From the NCBI RefSeq assembly GCF_028554725.1, contig NC_071667.1:49655501-49719500 (forward strand): a stretch of 64,000 nt of DNA, read 5' to 3'. This document shows positions 12,055 through 22,364 of the stretch, piece by piece; the first letter of the stretch is position 1; each line of letters starts with the position of its first letter. Position numbers and translations under genes: made by a program. The DNA is from Zeugodacus cucurbitae. Lineage: Eukaryota > Arthropoda > Insecta > Diptera > Tephritidae. The notes under the pieces were generated by a model that worked only from the letters and a program-made list of their open reading frames with translations, was not told the origin of the DNA and did not search any database.

Positions 12055-13275
12055 AAACAAGTAAAGAAGGGCTAATTTCGGGTGTAACCGAACATTTTAT
12101 ACTCTCGCAATTTATTTATTTAACTTTATTAATATACACAATTTGACCCACATATTCGTCATATATATTGTATAAAGTCCATTGAAAGTTGGAAACCATA
12201 ATATTAGGTTAGAAGCACCGAGGTCCTCATGTTCGATTTATGGGGCCTTGAAAACCTAAGGTCCGATTTCAGCGATTTTTAGAATGGGGCTGCCACACTA
12301 TTAACATAGTATTTGTGCAAAGTTCTGCATCGATATCTTCACTAGTGCTAACTTTATATATTGTAAAGTAAACGATTCAGATCGTCTTCAAAGTTCTGGT
12401 ATATAGGAAGTAGGCGTGGTTGTAAAGCGATTTCGCCTATTTTCACAACATATTATTAGGATGTAAGGAAACTATTACAAACCAAGTTTCATTGAAATCG
12501 ATCGAGTAGTTCCTGAGATATGGTTTTTGACCCATAAATGGGCGACGCCACGCCCATTTTCCATTTTGTAAAAAAATCTGAGTGCAGCTTCTATTTGCCA
12601 TTTCTTATGTGAAATTTAGTGTTTCTGACGTTTTTCGTTAGCGAGATAACCCACTTTTAGTAATTTTCAACCTAACCTTTGTATGGGAGGTGGGCGTGGT
12701 TATTATCCGATTTCAACTATTTTCATGGTGTATGGTGGGGTACGTAGGAAAACCGACTGCGGAAAGTTTGGTTTATATAGATTTATTGGTCTGCAAGATA
12801 TATACAAAAAACCTATTTGGGGGCGGGGTCACGCCCACTCTTACAAAAAAATTACATTCAAATATGCCCCTCCCTAATGCGATCCTATGTTCCAAATTTT
12901 ATTTTCATACCTTTATTTATGGCTTAGTTATAGCCCTTTATGTGTTTTTGGTTATCGCCATTTTGTGGGCGTGGCAGTGGTCCGATTCCGCCCATTTTCG
13001 AACTTAACCTTCTTATGGTGCCAAGGAACACGTGTTCCAAGTTTCATTAAGATATCTCAATTTTTACTCAAGTTACAGCTTGCACGGACGGACAGACGGA
13101 CAGACGGTCAGACGGACGGACGGACAGACAGACATCCGTATTTGAACTTTACTCGTCACCCTGATCACTTTGGTATATATAACCCTAACTCGTTTAGTTT
13201 TAGGACTTACAAACAACCGTTATGTGGACAAAACTATAATACTCTCTTAGCAATTTTTGTTGCGAGAGTATAATA
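12055..13275 (+). repeat. R-family repeat copy R2, most complete plus-strand copy
   Basis: The left end reads AAGAAGGGCTAATTTCGGG. It carries a stem-loop (TTCGG at 12077-12081 pairing with CCGAA at 12088-12092) and TTATACTCTCGCAA at 12097-12110. The exact inverted copy, TTGCGAGAGTATAA, lies at 13260-13273. The interior has CCACGCCC or its complement at 12548-12555, 12692-12699 and 12967-12974, and a CGGACAGA-type tract at 13084-13133. The same phrase, an 'opens-with GAGTAGTTCCTGAGATATGG' block, recurs in R1, R3 and R4. An open frame at 12690-13007 resembles one in R4. No known transposase or reverse transcriptase motif is visible. Confidence 0.8.
13084..13133. repeat. CGGACAGA-type microsatellite inside R2
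   Basis: About 50 bp of imperfect CGGACGGACAGA units within the R element. A shorter version occupies the same relative place in R1 (11199-11220), and a decayed one appears at 38398-38417, so it is a component of the repeat family and not an independent locus. Confidence 0.85.
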
Positions 13276-14182
13276 ATAATATAGGGTTGTGTGATGAGGA
13301 ATGATAGGTTACTTGTTAAAGATTTTATACGGTACTAAATACAAAATCTCATAGACGAAAATATCTTTTGTTGTCTTACTTTCTCTTTAATCAAAGGAAT
13401 TAAATGAGTTACACTACGACACGACCATCATGAGGTCCGAGAGTTGTTTATACAGATTTTATTAAAGATCTAAGGAGAACTAAACTAAATTTTAAAGTAA
13501 TTTTTTCGTAACTGAAAAGTAATATAGTATATCACTATAGAAAACCTTTATGCATGCGCTCATAAAATTGTTTTTGTTTTCCTAGTTGTATCTTCTTCCG
13601 CGCGTTTTTGTAATGTCTTCTCGCTTTTAGGTGCCATTAGCTCTGCCTTACTGACTGGCAAAGTGAAAAGGGAAACCCTTAATTGCTGAAGAGTAAAGAA
13701 ATTACCAGCGTGCGACTCCGGCAACATTTTCGTTGGACGCTTTTTAATTTATTTTAAATACACTGCTTTGTTTCACTTTGTTGTCTGTCTATCTTGTTGC
13801 TTTCTTCGTGATTTCTTGCTTACAATGCACTCTGTGCAGAAGACCGTTATCATAATTAAAATAGACGTCTTGAAGTTTTGTCAACGGAAACAGGTCATTT
13901 TCGCAATTTTCTGCTACGTTTATTTGCTCTAAAGTTAAGAATACACGGAGGAGGCGTTCGTTCAAAAGTTCACGTAGCTCACTTCTCGCTCTAGCATTTT
14001 ACCTTCTGTTTGCGTTCGCATCAAGTTCTGTCTTCCAGTTAGTGAAACCGTTATAACCATGTCTTAAATAATAGTTTGTGACAACTGCTATTAATGCCAA
14101 AGGTTACTTAATTGAAATTAGTGTGAATTTAGGAAAGCTTCTGTTCGATAGTTGCTGGTGTGTGAAGTGTCATGTTTATCCA

Positions 14183-14184
<2 letters not shown>
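13276..14184. other. Intergenic DNA, no gene seen
   Basis: AT-rich sequence between R2 and the RTE-like copy A. No coding region or RNA gene can be supported. Confidence 0.5.

Positions 14185-14216
<32 letters not shown>
14185..14216. repeat. (AT)16 microsatellite at the 3' end of RTE-like copy A
   Basis: An uninterrupted AT dinucleotide run directly abuts the 3' end of the minus-strand retrotransposon copy A. RTE-clade elements commonly end in short tandem repeats instead of poly(A), so the run may derive from the element's tail. Confidence 0.85.
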
Positions 14217-14219
<3 letters not shown>

Positions 14220-15695
14220 GTAGGAACCGCTTTAAGCGATTATAGCCGAATCCACCAGAGCGCGCCACTCATTCCTCCTTTTTGCTTTTTGGCGCCAACT
14301 GGAAACACCAAGTGAAGCCAGGTCACTTTGCACTTGGTCTTTCCACCGGAGTGGAGGTCGTCCTCTTCCGCGGCTTCCTCCAGCGGGTACTGCATCGAAT
14401 ACTTTCAGAGCTGGAGTGTTTTCTTCCATCCGTACAACATGACCTAGCCAGCGTAGCCGCTGTCTTTTTATTCGCTGAACTATGTCAATGTCGTCGTATA
14501 AATCGTACAGCTCATCGTTCCATCGTCTGCGGTATTCGCCGTTGCCAATGTTTAGAGGACCATAAATCTTGCGCAAAACCTTTCTCTCGAAACCCCCAAG
14601 AGTCGTCTCATCGGATGTTGTCATGGTCCACGCTTCAGCGCCATACATCAGGACGGGAATAATGAGCGACTTATAGAGTTTGATTTTGGTTCGTCGAGAG
14701 AGGACTTTACTTTTCAATTGCCTACTTAGTCCAAAGTAGCAGTATTATGAGTGATTCTGCATTGGATTTCAAGGCTGACATTGTTGGTGTTGTGGATGCT
14801 GGTTCCCAGATAAACGAAATTATCTACAACTTCAAAGTTATGACTGTCAACAGTGACGTGGGAGCCAAGACGCGAGTGCGCTGACTGTTTGTTTGATGAC
14901 AGGAGATATTTCGTCTTGTCCTCATTCACCACCAGACCCATACGCTTCGCTTCTTTATCTAGTCTGGAAAACGCAGAACAGACGGCGCGGTTGTTGCTTC
15001 CGATGATATCAATATCATCGGCATACGCCAGGAGCTGTACACTCTTGTAGAAGATTGTACCCTCTCTATTTAGTTCTGCAGCTCGTATTATTTTTTCCAG
15101 CAATAGATTGAAGAAGTCGCACGATAGTGAGTCACCCTGTCTGAAGTCTCGTTTGGTATCGAACGGCTCGGAGAGGTCCTACCCGATCCTGACGGAGCTT
15201 TTGGTGTTGCTCAACGTCAGCTTACATAGCCGTATTAGTTTTGCTGGGATACCAAATTCAGACATCGCGGCATAAAGGCAGCTCCTTTTCGTGCTATCGA
15301 AGGCAGCTTTAAAATCGATAAAAAGATGGTGAGTATCGATTCTTCTCTCTCGGGTCTTTTCCAAGATTTGGCGCATTGTGAATATCTGGTCCATTGTAGA
15401 TTTTCCAGGTCTAAAGCCACACTGATAAGGTCCAATCAGTTCGTTGACGGTGGGCTTTAGTCTTTCACACAATACGCTCGACAAAACCTTATATGCGATA
15501 TTGAGGAGACTTATACCACGGTAGTTGGCGCGGATTGTGGGGTCTCCCTTCTTATGGATTGGGTAGAGCACACTAAGATTCCAATCGTCAGGCATGCTTT
15601 CTTCCGCCGCCGTATTTGAATAGCTCGGCCGGTAATCCATCGGCCCCCGCCGCTTTGTTGTTCTTCAAGCGGGTAATTGCTATTCGAATTTCTTC
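14217..15695 (-). mobile_element. RTE-like non-LTR retrotransposon, copy A, 5'-truncated
   Basis: On the minus strand this matches the second half of copy C (from about 41360). It runs from GAAGAAATTCG at 15695 down to a 3' end at 14217. It encodes reverse-transcriptase pieces (KKGDPT, ANYRGISLLN, FIDFKAAFDS and AYADDIDIIG blocks) and the C-terminal RLRWLGHVVRM...GRGRPPLRW region. Relative to copy C it lacks 47 nt (equivalent to 41450-41496) and has a 4-nt net loss near 14740; both shift the frame. The endonuclease is absent through 5' truncation, as is common for non-LTR insertions. It cannot encode a working protein. Confidence 0.85.
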
Positions 15696-16062
15696 TATAT
15701 TCCCTTAAATAAAGAAAATCTATTAGAAATACAAATTCCTTAATATCCGGTAAACTTAAAGCGAATTCTCGTTTTATTACTTTTCAGTTGCCGAAATATT
15801 TTGGACTCATAGCGTACAATAGCCTGACCTAAGCAACCCGAATTTTTACTAAGCTAAGGTCTCACAAATCGGCAGCATTCCTCAAAATTATTCGATGAAT
15901 ACTACAGTCGATAAAACAACAGAAGGCTGTAACCAGCTTAAATAATACCTCAAATATTTCTGAGATATACTTAAAGCTCCTTTTCCTAAATATTTTCGAT
16001 TCCAGAATTTTTGGAAAAATATTCTAGAATTCGGTGTATTTTCAGAACACTATTCTAAAAAC
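15696..16062. other. Short spacer between RTE-like copy A and R3, no gene seen
   Basis: AT-rich, with no supported coding region. Confidence 0.5.
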
Positions 16063-16690
16063 AAGTAAGGAAGGGCTAAGTTCGGGTGTCACCGAACATT
16101 TTATACTATCGCAATTTATTTATTTAAATTTATTAATATAACAAACAATTTGACTCACATATTCGGCATATATATGGTATACAAGTTTGAAAACACCAAT
16201 ATTAAGTATATGGGAGATAGATGAAGTTACGACCCGATTTCACTCATTGTTGGCACTTATGTGGACATATTATTAGAAGAAACATATTCCCTCAAAATTT
16301 CTTCAAAATATCTGAGAGACTTAACTATAATTTTGAGAATGGCGGTGCAACACTATTAATGTAGTATTTGAGCAAAGTTCTGTTCCGATATCTTCACTAG
16401 AACTAGCTTTATACATTGTAAAGTAAACTATTCAGACCGACTTCAAAGTTCTGGTATATGGGAAGTAGGCGGGGTTGTGAACCGATTTGAACTATTTTTA
16501 CAACATATCATTTGGAAGCTACGAAGATATTATGAACCGAATTTCATTGAAATTGGTCGAGTAGTTTCGGAGATATGGTTTTTGACCCATAAGTGGTTGG
16601 AACCATGCCCATTTAAAATTTTGTGAACAATTTTGAGTGCAGCACTTCTGTGTGTTTGGTGTTTCTTACTGAATTAAAGCATTTTTGAAA
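16063..16690 (+). repeat. R-family repeat copy R3, left half only
   Basis: It starts AAGTAAGGAAGGGCTAAG and carries the hairpin GTTCGG (16080-16085) with CCGAAC (16092-16097), followed by TTATACTATCGCAATTTATT. It parallels R2 up to the phrase GAGTAGTTTCGGAGATATGG and the GTTTGGTGTTTCTTACTG block near 16655, and then stops. The right part of the family is missing. Confidence 0.75.
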
Positions 16691-19600
16691 AAAATATCTA
16701 CAGAAAACTAAATAGTTGAGACAGTGTTTTTTAGGGCCTACTTGAAAGGATTTGATCAGTTATTTAAATAAAGAAAAAAATAAAACCATGTTCACTATTT
16801 CAGTACATATAATCTTGAAAATTGAGATACAAAATATTCAATACAATATATTTATTGTTTTAGGAAATAAAAAAAAATATATTTAAATGCACATTAACTA
16901 CAAATTACGTATTTACATATATATGTTTGTATATTTCGCATTTCTTACGCACGGTTAGCGAAACTATTTTATTTCACTTACAGCATTTGCATATCCCATC
17001 TTCACATCCAACAAGCAATTAGTCTCTCTTTAATTGTCTTTTACAGCTGTTAAGTGCGTTTGCCTCTTTTCGCAATAACATGCAAATGAGCAGGGTGACA
17101 TCTTCGGCTAGTGTCGCCAATTAAAAATACATTGCCATCCACCACTTTTCATTTCCTACACCGGTTTCGCACTCAAAGGCGATTTGCAATGCAGTAAAAG
17201 TGTGTTTTGTGCGAGTCTTTTTTCCAGTTTTACATATTCAATGATAAAGAAACGCTTTTTGTGTGTGCAAATACTTAACGGTATTTTAATTACATGGCAT
17301 TCGCAATTGGACTTCCTTAGTAGGAAGTGGCAATGCAAAGATATGCCTGCTTTGACACTACAAGCGAGGCATTGAGGCATCAAAGTGGAAATTAACTTTT
17401 ACTGAACAAATTGGTTTTTTGTAATTGTAACTGTAATGCTGTTCTGAGAATAAAAAAAATACATAAAAGCGTTGCATTAATCTTCCTCTAGCTATAGATG
17501 TATACAAGGGGATTATGAACCAATATTTGCAGATCTCAAATGATTTCTCTCTCGTTATTATTTCTACGTAATTCAAAGAAAGCACTATATTGACAACTGC
17601 TTATTACATATGTATGTGGACTAAAAACATCCATTTCTTAAGGATTCAAGTTCATACTACTGATTACCATCCAGTCCGGTGTGGTGTACCTCCTTATAAA
17701 ATTTAAAATTATAATATCTTGCGACCTAAAAGCATGCAATTTCCGACATGTGCTTGAACTGCTGAAAGACTTTTGCAAGCCTTTTATGCAGCCATACATT
17801 AAATCCCTGGATGCGGAAGATGCCTCGGAGGCGCCACAAACGTGAGTTGTGGGATTAAAGCAAATATATGCGGAACACACTCAGGCGCACTTACGTAAAA
17901 ATGTTGAAAGTTTTCAGCACAAGAAATGCAATTCCACGCTTGCTAACACAAAATTTTACAACTTTATGGCGCATTCTCGGCTCGGCTTTGTGTTTTCCCC
18001 ACACGCACACATATAAATCTCTTCGGTAAAGATTTTATATAAACTCAAGTATAATGGATGGAAATGTTCAAAATGGTAATAACATAGTTTTTCGCACATT
18101 CCGCATTTTACTCTGTGTGTGGTTTAGTGTTCGGTGGTCAGCACGTTTGTATGTTTGTGGGTCACGACATTCTCAGCGAGTCGCTACAACTTTCTCGTAC
18201 CCTTTGCAAAGTCTATGTAATGTTTTACTTTTTATTTTGGATTCCCTTTCACCCGCTTTGCTTGGTAGGCACTTTCGAAAAGTGTAAGGCATCGGTAAAT
18301 GCATTTCTTCACCTACTCTTCTAAGTTCTAATGCCTTTCATAACTTTGTTGGCGAGTTTTCCAATTCAAAGATTCGCTTATGATCGTTAAGTACTTTTGA
18401 GGTTAGTGGGTGAATATGAAATGCCCTTGTAAGTGCTGGTCATACCGTCAAGAGGTTAAATGGTGCGAGAGTTTATCTTAAAAGCGTTAGTACTTTAAAA
18501 ATTATTGATTTTTATTTTAAAGTATAAAATTGTGATTTTGCCCCCATTTATGAGTTTATGTATATAATCATTGTAGCGAGTAAGTTTGATAATTTCTTCG
18601 ACTAATTAATAACTTTAAAAACCTTAGTAATAAGTTCATCAAATGCGCACAGTAAATAAATAAAAATATTAAAACAAAATTTCGTGCTCAATCATTCTGG
18701 TAAAAACCATCACCTCATACTTCCCAAACTGTTCGAGGTCTATATTTTCAATTCTGTATCAAACCAAGCCAGTAATGTGTAATATAAACACCGAATATAA
18801 AACTTTAAAATTAGAAAATAAACTTTATTCGCCTTTGAGGTAGTATTTCACATATTCGTCAAAATCAGTGATATATCTGTATGACTTTGCTATGCCTATA
18901 AGATACCCATTTCGAAGAAGTAAAAATTTAAATGTTTTAAAAATCATGTACACAAATAATTAGAGGTGTAGGGAGTTTGATTCAATTTATATCCGTCATT
19001 GAACGGTATTTTTAAGACTCAATTCCGCAGATCATCTTTTATGCGTACAGAAGTAGAAGAAATAAAATCGCCCAGAAACACGCCACATAAAGTACTCGAA
19101 ACATCAGAACATCGAGTTTTAAATTGAATATGAATCCCAATGTATTTTTAGAGACGTCAATGATGTTAACCAGCTCATCTAATTTCAATTTGCGATCACC
19201 AAACGAAATTTGATGGCTTTTGACTTTTTTGGATTTACTGAACGGTTTTTAGCATTTGTACAAATAAGCACTTCACCGTTGAATATACTGGAGCATACTA
19301 GAGATTCAATTGGAAATTATGTTGAATATCTCTGAAGTTATATGTGGTAGTAGATTAAGATTTTGAAAGGCAATTAATAAACAAAAATTTAGAAAATAAT
19401 TGTTTTATAAAAAATGTGTATTTTTTCCACTATTGTTAAATGATCCAAGAATATTTGTTGAGGTATATTTCAAAATTATTTTAAAAGGAAAAATTGCTAT
19501 AATTATTTCACAAAATATGTGGTAGTATTATATAATATTATTCAACGAAGAAATAGAGCACAACATACTTGATGACATGAAGCAGTGGTTGGCAGACATC

Positions 19601-20761
19601 AATGCGGTTGAAACAATCATCAGATTGGAGATAAGCGTGAGAAAGGACTTAAGAGTGGAATTAAAACGAAGAAGAATAAATTCAAATTCTTTAAAGAACA
19701 AATTTCGAAGCAAAATTTTGAACCCTTTGTTCAAAGCATCTACTCGTATATGAGCCCCCATCCTTCTTAATGGTAATATTAAAAGAGTTGCATGTTTTTT
19801 TTTTACAAATTTTGTCACCGTTGTTTTTTTATACTGCGCATAATACAAAAACTTAAATATTAATACATATTTCGCAAATTAATAATTAATATTACGGGCT
19901 TGCGTCTATCGATATATGTAGACAACGCTTTAAGTGGGACTAATGAGGGTTATTATCTTAATCAACGCATCGCACTTATAACTAGCAAATTATTTATTAT
20001 ATATTTATATATATATATACGCATTTACAACAAAAAAGATCAATATACGATATATATGTAGAGATATACAGGGAAATGGCTTATATACAAAAGATAACAC
20101 GCACAAAAGTGATATTCTTATAGAACAAGATACAGCACAATTGCGTAGAGATGGCGTGTTGTAGAGAGCATTTGAGTGGGATGGAGATAGTGTTGTAGAG
20201 TAGTAGAATCGAGATGAGTATGAGCTAATCCTTGCTTACTAATGTGGATGATGGGCAAGTTTTGTTTCGTTTTGTTTACCACAGACATTTAACATTTGAG
20301 CACCGAAAGTCGCAGCGAGCACCTTTGTTTAGTGTAGAGAATGAGATGAGTCGTTTACAACGCCCTTTCGTGCTGAATTTGTCAAAGTCAAGGTCGTTTT
20401 TTCCAGGCAGTTTTTTCAGCTGACCTGTGTCTTATGGGTTAGTCACAGCATTTTCGGCGTTTTATGCAATTTCTGTTCTGTTTTGTTTCCTTTGTTGTTT
20501 CGTTGGGCTTCGTCGGTCCTCGTGATGATGTTGTGTCAAACAGAATTTCAACGACGAAACCAAAAGTTAAATTAAAATAATAATAATATGTTATCGTTTA
20601 ACAAGACTAGCCGGCAGCTTTAGCTATATTTGTCGTGTGCTTGACCATTTCGTTTGTTTGGTTTGTCTGCGAATTTTGTCGTTGTTTTTTCGTAGTATTC
20701 GTCCAATCTAGAGTTGTTGCACATTTTTAGCTGCACTTCAATTTTCGCCGCTAACGATCGC
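16691..20761. other. Gene-free stretch upstream of the Tweedle stop codon
   Basis: About 4 kb of AT-rich DNA. The open frames are short, overlapping and free of motifs. The part from about 20000 to 20761 probably includes the 3' untranslated region of the minus-strand Tweedle gene. A complementary AATAAA lies at about 19990, with a weaker CATAAA near 20461, but neither can be assigned with certainty. Confidence 0.45.
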
Positions 20762-22014
20762 TTAATATGGTCCAGATTTGCCGGGTGGTCCGTAGTTGGA
20801 GGAAGGTGCAGAGATATCACCACCACCACCGCCGCCGCCACCGGAGTAACCGCCATCACCACCGCCGATACCGCCGCCAATGCCGCCACCACCGATTCCA
20901 CCACCAATTCCACCACCGATACCACCGCCGATACCACCGCCGATACCGCCGCCAATTCCACCACCAATACCACCGCCGCCGCCTCCGATTCCACCACCGC
21001 CAATAGCACCGCCGCCGCTGCCATCCTTTTGGGTCTTGTACTTGATGAAGTATACTTCGGGTTTGGAGGGCTGTGTGGGTGCTGGTGTAGGAATGACGAT
21101 GTCCTGTTGATCTTCCGGTTTCTTGACCAACACATAGACCAGGGTCTTCTCTTCGTTTTGTGGCTGCAGGGGAATGATTGGTGCCTGGTAACTGGGTGGA
21201 GATGGTGCCTTAATGAAGATGATCTTGTAATGTTTCTGCGCTTGACCGATGGGAATGTTGGGACGTGGACGCACTTCCTCTTGCTCTGGTGGTGGTACAT
21301 GCACGTAAATGTGCTTCTGTACGAGAGTGGTACCACCGCCGCCGCCACCACCACCGAAACCGCCGATGCCGCCTAGAGTAATTAAAAAAATAAGAAATAA
21401 AAAATTAAATATTTGAGCTTTTTCGTGGCGATTATCTCAGTTAATTGTTTTAATTTGAGTCGAAAGTATTGTTTTTGAAAGTTTAGGCAGTAAGTATATT
21501 GCTTTTCTTAAGCTTGAAGATTTCTTATTTCACTAGTATAGAATTTGGAAATTTTGTTTCAATTTTTAGAAACCGCAAGCTTTAAATTTGTCCAAAATTT
21601 TTTGTTTTTTCGAGATTTTAGCACAATTAACAAACTCTATAGAGCAACCACATTTTTTACACTCTTATTGTACGCACCTCCTCCGAATCCACCGCCACCA
21701 CCGGCGCCGCCACCAAAGCCGCCGCCTCCGAAACCGCCACCACCGCCAGCGCCGCCACCGAATCCACCACCAGCGCCGCCACCAAATCCACCGCCGCCGC
21801 CACCAAGTCCACCACCACCAAGGCCGCCACCACCGATTCCACCACCAAGACCGCCGCCGCCACCACCGAATCCACCGGAGCCGCCACCAAATCCACCGGA
21901 GCCGCCACCGAATCCACCGGAACCACCACCACCGCCGGGCCTATTGTAAGCATAGCCCGCCTCTGGCCTGGCAGCAGCCAGCGCTACACAGGATAACAAG
22001 ATGAAGGCTTTCAT
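20762..22014 (-). CDS. Tweedle-family (DUF243) cuticular protein, two exons
   Basis: The gene encodes an extracellular structural protein that binds chitin or organises cuticle; Tweedle proteins shape the insect exoskeleton. Exon 1 (22014 down to 21678) starts MKAFILLSCVALAAARPEAG, a signal peptide with likely cleavage near residue 16, and continues into a Gly-rich GGFGGG/GGLGGG tract. The intron (21677-21373, 305 bp) has GTGCGT and CTAG borders; phase 1 joins exactly to exon 2 (21372-20762) and restores a glycine codon. The Tweedle domain spans about residues 127-228, with blocks QKHIYVHVPP, KHYKIIFIKAPSPP, KTLVYVLVKKPE and VYFIKYKTQK. A second GGGIGGG tract fills residues 230-305 before the stop. 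The total is 315 residues. The upstream ATG at 22059 would place a non-signal leader ahead of the signal peptide, so the ATG at 22014 is preferred. I cannot name the exact Tweedle orthologue. Confidence 0.9.
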
Positions 22015-22327
22015 GTTGAAGCGCACGCTAAACTCGAGTACACAAGCACACACACGCAAACGTTAAACGTTCTTTAAACCGAAATTGTCGAGAATATCAC
22101 GGCTGCTATAATCCTTTTAGCACACACTCGCACCGCGTATATGTATGTAATCCTTATGCTGTACAACGGTGCGTATGAGTGATGTCACTTTCACTTGCAA
22201 TGCTTTGCTCAATTTGGTTTGTGAGAAAATAGTAGTGAATAGTGGGGATAGAAGGATGGAAAATTCTGTATATTTTACACTCTTTCTGTTGCTATTGATG
22301 TTGTTTATTAAACTAAATCAAATGCTG

Positions 22328-22364
22328 TACTGACGATGCAACACTGAGACTTCAGCCATTTATA
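22328..22364 (-). promoter_or_regulatory. Core promoter of the Tweedle gene: TATA box plus initiator
   Basis: On the minus strand a TATAAAT box (22364-22358) lies about 33 bp upstream of the A in a TCAGTA initiator (22333-22328; proposed +1 at 22331). This matches arthropod TATA/TCAGT spacing. The implied 5' leader would be about 317 nt if unspliced; an intron in it cannot be excluded. Tissue- and stage-restricted cuticle genes often use TATA promoters. Confidence 0.7.

Noticed and set aside
20714..21376. Long plus-strand frames opposite the Tweedle gene
   Set aside because: They are antisense shadows of glycine-rich codons and read as low-complexity His/Arg, Pro or Thr-rich text.
21545..22004. 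Proline-rich plus-strand frames opposite Tweedle exon 1
   Set aside because: They mirror the GGN repeat of exon 1, which has a signal peptide and matched splice phase on the minus strand.
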